Positions 55,734 through 64,000 of a DNA stretch of 64,000 bases are shown in pieces (position 1 is the first letter of the stretch; every line of letters starts with the position of its first letter). The notes under the pieces are model-generated. The model saw nothing but the letters and a program-made list of their open reading frames with translations, ran no database searches and had not been told where the DNA came from. The position numbers and the translations under genes are program-made. Source of the DNA: Achaetomium macrosporum. Lineage: Eukaryota; Ascomycota; Sordariomycetes; Sordariales; Chaetomiaceae. The stretch lies in contig MU860062.1 in the NCBI GenBank assembly GCA_033296875.1, positions 59,580 to 123,579 of the forward strand, written 5' to 3'.

Positions 55734-57144
55734 GATTGCTGTGTGGGCTTTGTCTGTGCTCGTTGACTTTTGGAGGTTTTGGAGGAAGATGGGTGAGCGG
55801 GAAGAATTCAGAAGGACAACAAAGATTAGATGGCTGGGAGGCCGCCTGAATGCTTCGGCTTTTTCCCTTTTACACCGCTGTCGCACCTGTCATTGCAGAG
55901 ATCGTTGGCAGGGCCCACAATGCCAATGTCCTGGGATGCTACAAAAATACTCTGGGTGCCGATCTACCCGCGAATGCATCTTTGTCACTTACAACTTCCA
56001 GAGACTAGCAGCAAAAGTGATCTGCGGCGTCCGGGATCCAGGTGCGAATACAGATGTGACATGCCCTAGTCCGCCCATGGAAGTTCCTGTTCAGAGGGCC
56101 TCACCAACGCTTGCCGGACTCAGGCCGGGCCGAGGCGGGAGCGCTTCCGCGAGCCCGATCTGATCTCCCCAAGTGGGGCAGTGAGGATGCATTTCGGCCG
56201 AGATCAGCGGATGCTTGCCGGGTTCCGGAAGTGGCCGTTCACAGCACGATTGGGGATTGGAAACTCGAGATTGCAATTCTGGCGTTGCAGTTGGATGATT
56301 CTAAGCCGTTGAGCAAGGGGAAACCGCTCAAGCTAGGTCGACTGAGGATGACCATCACCAGTAGTGAAAAGTCGATCATCCTGCAGTCCTGCCTGGACAA
56401 GCCTGGATGTGGCTCTTAGATTCTCAATAGACCGTGCAGAGCAGGGAACATTCCCATTGTCCGTCCAAGAACTCTGGCCGTTTGTTCTTGATGGCTCTCG
56501 AAATTGGCAGGACTCCAAACTGGGTAACCTCCTGCTTCAATTACTAAGTTCTCCATGGGATATTGCATCTCAGTCTGCAGGGCCTTGGGGACAGGCCGTA
56601 TGGAATGAATTAAGGGAAAAGGATTATCCATACACAGTACCACTTGACAAGAGGCCTTTCAGCAGGTGCTTGGTTGTCCCATGATGTGGAGATTTTGAGT
56701 TGAGACTGTTAAGACGCTTGAGAAGATGTCATTGACTTTCTGGTTCCCCCTCAGTTCTGAGATATCCACCTTGTGACTATGATTACTCTGTCAATATGAG
56801 CAATATACTTCGGTTGGTCTTGTTTGCTCAGAACAGCAGAGCACATCACCATGCAAACTCACAGAACAGTCTTGCAAGACAACGCAGAACAGTCATCTAG
56901 AAAACACGGCGCAGTCACTTTGGACAATTCAAGCCCAGGGCCAAGGGAGTCATCAGCCCGATTTAGCGTCCAGCTGCTATTCAGAAAGGTTTAAAATAGT
57001 ACGGTCCACGTGCCGTGCTAGGAGATGACTTTGCATGTCCAGCTCGGGTATAAATAGACAAGGCAACCATCCATTTGTTCAGCAGCCGTCGCGTTACTAG
57101 CAACTCCGTCAGAGCGCAGCCCTGCAAAGACACTTGCCTCTCGG
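55734..57144. other. Intergenic with TATA box near right end
   Basis: This stretch is 1.4 kb. The left part contains the CYSTM promoter. A good TATA box (TATAAATA, 57049-57056) lies about 92 bp upstream of the ATG at 57148. Frames at 56111-56684 are unsupported. Confidence 0.5.
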
Positions 57145-57147
57145 CCC

Positions 57148-57378
57148 ATGTTAGGCTACCGTGCGCCCCTTGGCTATCCCGTCGAGGCTCGCAACCAAAA
57201 GACCACGGCACCTGTGATCAGTATCCGGGGTCCCAAGAACGTCGTTAACAAGGCCTATTTGACGGCCTACTTTTCGAGCTCGTTTGTGTACGAACTTGAC
57301 GAGACTGTTACTCTCGCCAACGGCGGGGCGATCAACATGCATGAATGGAGATTCGGATCCTATCGCTGCCAGCCCTGA
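57148..57378 (+). pseudogene. Truncated relative of the RRM-like protein's C-terminal unit
   Basis: The frame encodes 76 residues, of which about 50 align by eye with residues 336-387 of the RRM-like protein on the minus strand 4 kb away. ISIRGPKNVVNKAYLTAYFS matches ISGPPDIITEEYLTNYFS, FVYELDE matches FVYEIDE, and GGAINMHEWRFGSYRCQ matches GGAINVFEWRFGSYRCQ. The first RRM-like unit and the disordered N-terminus are absent, and the frame stops where the related protein continues. A TATAAATA 92 bp before the ATG leaves open a short transcribed gene rather than a dead copy. The opposite orientation argues against simple tandem duplication. Identity of the module is seen; expression is not. Confidence 0.7.
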
Positions 57379-57585
57379 AGAGCAGATAATGTGTTACTCC
57401 CAACGATGGATTCCATTCTTTCTGCCTTCCAAAGCTTCAAGCATTTTCCTCCCCGGGTTGGACTTGCCCCCGGCGCTTCCTCTTCTCTTATTCCTAGTAC
57501 CTGCATCCATTCAACACCGAGCATCAACACTCCATTCCCAAACAATTCACAGAGCCCTTCAGATCAGTATTTCACTTCCAGCGCC

Positions 57586-57919
57586 ATGTCGTTTCTCGGT
57601 CACCTCGGACCCAGTCCCGGTCGCGGTCGCGACAATGAAACCGAAAGGGACATCTACGAGCAAACCAGACCAAAGAAGAACAGCTTTGGCTGGCTCGACG
57701 TGCTCAAAATCGCCTTCGTGTGGCCCATCCTTGTCCCCTTGTCCCCCATCTTCGCCATCCTGTTCATTGTCGTGTGCCTAGTCACCTACGCAAAACAACT
57801 CAATAAAGGGACTCATCAACAATTTGTGGACGTTGGAGGACGACGACGACGGTTACCCGGTGCCACAGACGCACGAATACGACTTGTCCATGCCGCCCAC
57901 CCCGCCGCCCACTCCCTAG
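57586..57919 (+). CDS. Small single-pass membrane protein with an apparent one-base frameshift
   Basis: ATG at 57586 starts MSFLGHLGPSPGRGRDNETE. A clear hydrophobic segment, ILVPLSPIFAILFIVVCLVT, lies near residue 48. After VTYAKQL the first frame runs into Arg-rich sequence and ends at 58122. In the other frame, from about 57805, the sequence LINNLWTLEDDDDGYPVPQT continues to a Pro-rich end (MPPTPPPTP) with a TAG at 57919. That ending looks much more protein-like. An extra A near 57808 (CTCAATAAAGGG) would explain it. A true one-base insertion, an assembly error or a very short intron are all possible; the coordinates given follow the second reading (about 110 residues). I do not recognise the family. 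Confidence 0.6.
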
Positions 57920-59966
57920 ACCGTCAGGTGAGTCATTCTCTTCCGAAAATACAAAGACGGTCATGGCATCGGGTAATGGGTTGCCGCGTGGGTAAAGAAC
58001 GCAACGCGATAGAGGCGAAGCACAGGGGATCGAAGTTGCGAATTGGTTCGTTTATTGACCTAAGTTTACCTATTACTTGGCTGTCTTGTCCTGCAAGGAA
58101 ACTGACAATAGCACGTTGTTAGACGCATGTCCCGACTCTGAGATTTCCAGTTTCGCAACGACCGGAGTTTGAGATGCAGCCCACGAGCACCGGTTGACAG
58201 GAAGACTGCCTTGCTCTCGGGATGGCGTCAGGGTATTTGGGCACCTGGCCGGACGAGTCGAAGGGGTGGTTTAAGTCAAACGGATGATTCAAAAGGATGG
58301 TTCAAATCGAAGGGATGGTTCAGTTGAGGGAGGTGGATGGATACTGATTCATAGGCAATGGGTCGCTCTTGGCAACCTCTTTGGCCTGATAAGCTGCAAT
58401 TGCCTTAAACTCCAAGCTTGCTTTCTTAAAATGCTCACGGAAATAAGAGCTCCCACGTCTGGGTGGGTTACACGGCATCTTGCCCCTTTAATGGCAGTCA
58501 CGGCTTATCTGATGAGAGCATTTGGTCGTGCTTGGCTTGTCCCAAATGACCCGCGCCAAGTTGCTCTCCACGCCGATTCGTCTCGTTACGTACCTGGTAC
58601 TACCACTGAAGTAGGTTGAAGCTTTGACCCTGATGTTGAGTCCAAGAACGGAAGGACAGAACAATTATTCGCCCACCCAGCAAGTCACTGAGCGAACGGG
58701 TAATGCAGTTCCTTCCTGGAAAACACAAACCGTTAGGCACTTTCCCAGGGCGAATTTTCAAGATTGGAGTGTCTCCTGAACGCCTTAGCTTCTGCCCGGC
58801 GGATAATGTCGATCCGTGGCTGAGGATCGTGTAGGTCGACTCCTCTCGGAGGCCAAGCTGGCGACGCGGAGTTACTACTGTGTACTGTCCACAGTAGGGA
58901 GTGGAAACTCGAAGACTCCCAGGCTTATCGGGAATTACGCAACAATGGTGAAAGCGTGGCAGCGCCGTGCAGCTGCAGAATGTGCAGACTGTCACTGCAT
59001 AAGGGCTGCGTGGTGGGGGTCCATGTATATCGGCTGCAGAAAGTTCCGTCTTCACCTCTTTGACCATCCAATCGGCTCATGTCGCCGGGGTTCGGGCTGC
59101 GACCTCCATGGGGGGGGCCACAAGGCTGCATGGGATATAGGAGTTCCAGACCTGTTCTCTTCCAGACTCACTCGATGTGACGTAGGCTGCGGAGTCGGCA
59201 TGATCCAAGACACTAAGACCATGGCTCCCCGAACCTAGTATCATGCGACCACAGACTCAGAGCCAACCTCATCCATCGTACCGAATTCCGCTCTCTTATG
59301 CAGACAGCACGTACGATGACCCTTGTGGGTGATTGGACTGTCATTGCAGACGCACTCCCATCACCCTCCGTATCTGCGACAAGTGAAGGTTCCTTACCTT
59401 GGTTAGAGCTCACAGAACGAACAAGGACGCCCACCTTAGCACCGAGTCTAACAATGCAGCTCAAAAGATCGGGGTATGGTGGGATGACGGGGATGTGGTG
59501 CCGATAGTAATGTAGGGTAGTGCTAGGACTTATTAGTCGGTTCTAGAACGCCAACGCCATGCACCGGATGCCGTTCCCGTATGCGTTGGGAAGGACGCGG
59601 CGTAAAATGGTGGGATCCTATTCATCTAACACGGGTCAAACCAGGGACATTGGTGGCCGAATTTCCTGATGGCCGCGCATAAGGACTCGGTTCCGCTTTG
59701 GGGGTCAGACGACAAGAATCAAGGATTGTTCTCTACAGCGCCTCCGTTCTTTGGCTTCTCGCTCAATTCTCCTCCACCTTCGTCCAGGTCTGAAGAGCTG
59801 TCATCATCGAGACCACTCTGACTCCGGACTTACTCTCTTGTAACACCTGAGGTGAGTAAAAGTGTCTTTCCACCACCAAAGGCCAAGAGCAAAGACAGAA
59901 CTAACAAAAAACGACACGAATTAGCCAAAACAGGTTCTCGAATCCATCTCAAGCCGAGAAGACACC
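57920..59966. other. Intergenic with a small imperfect repeat
   Basis: This stretch is 2.0 kb without a supported gene. Three imperfect units of GGATGRTTCAAA start at 58282, 58295 and 58313. A likely 5' UTR intron of the microprotein gene (59852-59924) lies at the right end. Confidence 0.5.
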
Positions 59967-60071
59967 ATGTCAGATAAGCCCTGCGCCCATTTCTCCACTC
60001 ACGGCTGCACCACAATGGTCCCAAAGGACATCGATATATGTGACAATTGCAAGAAGAGTGGTTGCACCTGA
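59967..60071 (+). CDS. Cysteine-rich microprotein, 34 residues, with spliced 5' leader
   Basis: The frame begins MSDKPCAHFSTHGCTTMVPK and has further cysteines in CDNCKKSGCT before TGA: six Cys and two His in 34 residues, enough for one or two zinc sites or disulfides. No leader sequence is seen. Upstream, 59852-59924 looks like an intron (GTGAGTAAAA donor, AACTAACA branch, AATTAG acceptor) ending 42 bp before the ATG, which supports transcription. The ATG context (GACACCATGT) is good. I do not know a characterised relative. A longer protein would require a coding exon upstream, which I cannot show. Confidence 0.5.
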   Translation: MSDKPCAHFSTHGCTTMVPKDIDICDNCKKSGCT

Positions 60072-62091
60072 GTCTGCTCGTCACGACAGCTCAAGACTCC
60101 GGGGATCACCGGCTTAGAACACCGGCCCGGACACGCTCGTCCCCTCGGAACTGCAACTGAGATCCCCGGAGCCATCTCTCACATGCTCCCGGCTCCCTTG
60201 TCCTGCCGCCGGGTCTCATATTTCCATCCACAAAAGACGGTAATGAAGATTGTTTTCAGGTCGCTCTCCTTCACAGTTCCTTTGGTTATACGGTTGGCTG
60301 CTCTCTTTCTTCGAATTCTCTACGGTATTGGCTTCGCTTTTCAATCTCAAGCCGCCAGGCAATGTGAATGACGAAAATTGGAAGAAGAAGCTGAAAAGCG
60401 GATTGGTCTTCTGATCATGAGCAGTGGTTATGGTTCCTACACGGTCCGCTTTGCTCTTGGTTGACCTGTACTCAGTCCTGTCTTACTCATTGGTATGTCG
60501 GGTAGTAATAATCTCGAACTTGGTTGACTGACTGGATTGATGCCCGTGAGCATGGATCTCACCCAGATGCATCACGTTCTGCGTATATGAAAGTAGCTAT
60601 TTACGGTCTAATGAAGTGATGTAAGCTCTGTCATGTTGGTTATTCTACCAGTTCAGTAGAGCCTAGGCTGCTTAGCCTGGCTCTCGTTCTGCTGACCGTC
60701 TCAAGGTGCTCGGTCCCAACAGGCCGTGCTTGTTCAGGACCTGTTGATTCCATCCAGAACGTGGTGACAGGGCGTTGATATTGGCCGATACAGTGCGAGA
60801 CGTGCCACTCATTCGCGATATGTCTTTCAGAAACCGATGTCAGAGTTAAGATTATGATGCAGACCCACACTCTACCTGAAAGGAATTACTATGTTGCAGG
60901 CATGATACGCTCCTGTGACCTACCTGACCTTGAAGGAACGACCATCTTCCATTCCATCCGGACATCAAGACTGTGTGGCATGGTCACCTGGAGATTGCCG
61001 TAGCAACAGCATCGATGGGCGCGAAGTGGCCAACACCGAATCCCAATACCGAAACCACCAGCTCCAGATAAAGGTGCTGTAGATGAAGTTGGCTACACAA
61101 GCTTCAAACAGCATAAGGAACCGCGGCGCTGTATGGCGGATTGCTTCAAGAATCTCCAACACATATCTCCTACCCATCCCCTCTTAGCTGTACTGACTGT
61201 TAGAATGCATTGGCAGTCAGCATTTTGGCAAGCTCAACGAGACCTCAAAGTGTTGCAATGCCCACAACTATCTTGTTGATGGGTGTAGAAAGGCCGACGA
61301 CTACCCGGACACGCTGTTGTGCAGGACCACTCCCAAATCAGTTATAGTTGGGTACTCAACCCGTGGAGGAACTTCTTGGTAGTTCCAGAGAACGCCTTGT
61401 TGTCTAGAAGGCCTTGGCCGGAAGCCAAAGTAAAAGCCATCTCTCAGGTTTTGGGAGGACCAAGATGGCAGTGCTGAGGTACTCTCCAAGCATCTGATCC
61501 AAAGGATCAGGTTGGTGGATCCAAGATGCCGATATGTGTGAGCGGAAGCGTAGAGTTGATGAAGGAACAGTTGTTGATGCTGGACAGCTTCATCGACTCT
61601 AAGCATTGCAGAGCTCCGCCCAACTGTCAAAAGATCGTCACATCTCAGCGGAGGTGCCAGCACTGCCAGGCCATGACAAAAGCGGGGCAAAACGTCACCA
61701 TTCCCGACCGCAACAACTGCAAAGGGACGGAGACCACTAGACTGACGATTTTCATCAGAGACGACTCGGCAGGTCGCCTGCTGGACTGCGCTGACTTAAG
61801 CCAGCATGTGACATGCATTGATGCTTAGGTCCCAGAACCGGCCACCTCCAGGAGGAACAAAACGTTGGCTGTGCCTATGTGGTATAGCCCTCCCAGGTGG
61901 ACGGACAGTTCATCGAGGGTGGCTCTGGTTGCGTCTGAAGATCGATTGCTTGTTTGCCAGCTCCTGCACGGCTAAATACCTGGTCTCAGTCCCATGGTTG
62001 GCGGGAGGAAAGTGAAGTCATTTCATCACTCCGTCGAGTGCTCTCCTGCTTTTCCATCGGCATTTCAGTAGTGCGCTGGACTATCTCTACA
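60072..62091. other. Intergenic, no gene seen
   Basis: This stretch is 2.0 kb. Plus- and minus-strand frames of 60-130 codons (60183, 61301-61690 and 61526-61828, for example) have no domain or splice support. Confidence 0.5.
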
Positions 62092-63266
62092 ATGACAGCT
62101 AACGTCCTGTTGTAAGTCCCCCAAGTACTCCCTACAAACGCTCCTAACTTGTCGCAGCCTCGGAGCCACGGGGCATATCGGTGCTGCTGTCTTGCAGGCG
62201 CTCAAGGCTATATTTCCCGAGCTACCAGTCTCCGCCATCGTCACGTCGAAAGGGCACTTTCAGTCCCTAAGCGATACGTACAGAGAAAACTTCTTCATCA
62301 TCAAGGGCTCTCTCGGGGAATACAACCTCCTCGTCACTGAAGCATCCAAGACTTGCCTGGTCATCAGTAAGTTTTACTGACCACCCTTCCAAACCTTCAC
62401 GAACCCAACCCTCAAACAACAGACTGCGCCCCCGTGCCCTACACAGAAGGCATCGCCGCCCTCTTCCGCGGCCTGGCCTCCGGCTCCTCCCCTACCACAC
62501 CCGTCTTCTACATCCACACCTCCGGCGCAGCCCGCATCTGGGATCCTCCCAACGGCGACGTCGAAGGCCGTGTCTGGGACGACGTGGACGATCTGGCCTC
62601 CCTCCCACCGACACAAACGCAACACGCGCCGCGACCGACATGCAGGTCGCAACCGCGGCCAGTTCCAGCTCGGGCGAGCACACGGCCATCATCTCGCCCG
62701 GGTTTGTCGTCGGCCGCTCCCCGAGCCGCACCCACGCGGTGCCCATCACGTTTCCGGACTGGATGCATGTCGTGCGCACCGTGGGCGGGCCGTTTACCGT
62801 GGCGAGTGGGAGGAACGTGACGTCGTTTGTTGACACGGAGGCGCTGGCGGGATTGTATGTGCGTCTGGCGGAGGATGCGCTGCGGTATATAGCAGGTGAA
62901 GGTGGTGGGATTGCGGCCCCCGATGAGAATGTCTGGGGCCCGAGGGCGTATTACTTCGCCTCGACGCTGGAGGTGCCGATGAGGGAGTTTAATGACAGGT
63001 ATCTGATCCCGGCGTTGAAGAAGACTGCTGCTGGGGCGTGGTTGAAGAAGGAAACAACGACGGAGCTGTCGGTGGAAGAGGTCTACCAGATTGTCATGGG
63101 CAGGTTCGATGATGGTGTGGAGGCAGGTATCTGGAGTCGGCATATTGCGGAGGCTTTTGGGACGAGTACGCGAATCAGGCCGACAAGACCCAGCAAGTAT
63201 CTTGGATTCCATTTGGGGGGGCTGGACGCTGCTGTTGCAGCGGCGCTTCGAGAGACCGGGTCGTAG
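62092..63266 (+). CDS. NmrA-like / NAD(P)-binding Rossmann protein with a frameshift
   Basis: Exons 62092-62111, 62158-62366 and 62423-63266; the introns are only 46 and 56 bp (GTAAGT, CTAACTTGTCGCAG; GTAAGT, AACAACAG). The N-terminus MTANVLFLGATGHIGAAVLQ holds the Rossmann GxTGxxG motif (GATGHIG), so NAD(P) binding is likely. AAVLQALK and VINCAPVPYTEGIAALFRGL fit the extended SDR/NmrA class. After DDVDDLASLPP (about 62608) the frame shifts by one base: NATRAATDMQVATAASSSSG and PGFVVGRSPSRTHAVPITFP continue in the other frame to the stop at 63266. The conserved DDVxDL...LP context makes an intron unlikely, so this is a one-base deletion, either real (a pseudogene) or an assembly error. Intact length would be about 357. 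The substrate is unknown. Confidence 0.78.
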
Positions 63267-64000
63267 ATACTACGCCCATGTGTTCTTCTCCATTTTATAC
63301 ACTTGCCCTTGTCTCCTGCTGGCAAAGTCGGAAGTAAACCAATCTGCACCCCCTTTCTCCTGAGTGGCTCAGATGAATCCGCGCCAAGGACTTCCCGTTA
63401 AGAACTGAGAGTCATTCACAAAACATGCCCAAGCCGCCGGTTCTCCTGGTTGCCTTTTCCCCGCCACGGACCACCACGGATGTTCCGAGACAGGTAGTCG
63501 TGGGTCATGAAGTGTCACGTTACCTAAATCCAAGGAATTACTGTAGTGCGTAGCCAGACACATCTCTCCAGATCTCTAGGCTCCAACCGTCTCGCAATGG
63601 GCCCAACCATTGCTTTCAGCAGCGAACCTGATTCGCTCAACGTGGTAAATGGGAATACAGTCTAACTCACCGTCAAAGGAAACGATAAACGATGTGTTAC
63701 AGGGAAGGACCATGGAAGTCTTCCTGGACTTGCCAGTTCAGCATGACGCCGTGGGTGCTGGTCCGGGGCCATGGTTAAAGCTGTTCTTCGCCACGCTCCT
63801 GATTCTCTTCCCACTGTGAGAGGAGAACGGGCGCTTTACGTCGGGGACTTGGGGGAACGTATTCGGGCCTCCCTCATCAACGCGAAAACGGTGAACATGC
63901 TTAACATTATGCAGCAGCCGCTCAACTACGAGGGCATACGGGAATCTGTTGAAACAGCACTGTAACTTGGAAGCTCCCACATCTGATCAGACGTGTTGGA
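63267..64000. other. Right-edge region, no supported gene
   Basis: This stretch is 734 bp. An ATG at 63598 in good context (CAATGGGCCC) and donor-like GTAAAT near 63646 could start a gene that continues beyond the window, but the next frame cannot be fixed, so it is not called. The frame at 63771-63965 is unrecognised. Confidence 0.4.

Noticed and set aside
1..64000. A secondary-metabolite cluster, a CRISPR array, a transposon with terminal repeats or a starship-like element
   Set aside because: No polyketide, peptide-synthetase or terpene core enzyme, no spaced direct repeats of array type, and no transposase, integrase or tyrosine-recombinase frame could be recognised in the window.

Overview
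The window looks like nuclear DNA of a filamentous ascomycete, most likely a sordariomycete close to the Sordariales/Chaetomiaceae; that placement is inferred from protein flavour and no species is claimed. Genes lie on both strands with no operons. Coding exons are C-rich at third positions, and introns are short (46-253 bp, mostly 55-107), with GTAAGT/GTGAGT-like donors, CTAAC/CTGAC branch sites and YAG acceptors. The proteins are eukaryotic and fungal in type.

Layout, 0-23 kb. An unrecognised protein runs in from the left edge. It is followed by TAD2 (catalytic subunit of the tRNA wobble adenosine deaminase) with a long N-terminal extension, a double-domain GFA/CENP-V-like zinc protein, and an AzgA-type purine permease (5 exons). 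A gene-poor stretch then carries a 21-bp minisatellite. A GRIP-domain golgin (IMH1 type) and Lunapark (LNP1) are divergently transcribed, and two unrecognised low-complexity proteins follow.

Layout, 23-46 kb. A 5'-truncated, frameshifted copy of a cytosolic isoleucyl-tRNA synthetase gene, with one intron still present, occupies 23.8-26.1 kb. Three small or unrecognised genes and an SREBP-like bHLH factor follow, then 4.5 kb without a gene. Next come a secreted single-domain cytochrome of the cellobiose-dehydrogenase type, convergent with a six-exon kelch-repeat membrane protein, an unrecognised acidic protein, a GNAT acetyltransferase and a secreted DUF8021-like protein.

Layout, 46-64 kb. 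This part holds a fungal rhodopsin-fold (SAT4/Pth11-like) membrane protein, a DUF7924-like remnant, an RRM-like protein with a truncated relative 4 kb away on the other strand, a CYSTM-type cysteine-rich tail protein, a small membrane protein and an NmrA-like protein (each with an apparent one-base frameshift), and a 34-residue cysteine-rich microprotein with a spliced 5' leader.

No pathway cluster is evident. Housekeeping functions (tRNA editing, ER/Golgi structure, purine uptake) are mixed with secreted or surface proteins and decaying duplicates. Exon boundaries were worked out by hand from splice signals and reading-frame phase; each multi-exon model closes to a whole number of codons, except those described as broken. 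Candidates for something undescribed are the uncharacterised C-terminal RRM-like module that occurs twice, the cysteine-rich microproteins, and the TAD2 extension.
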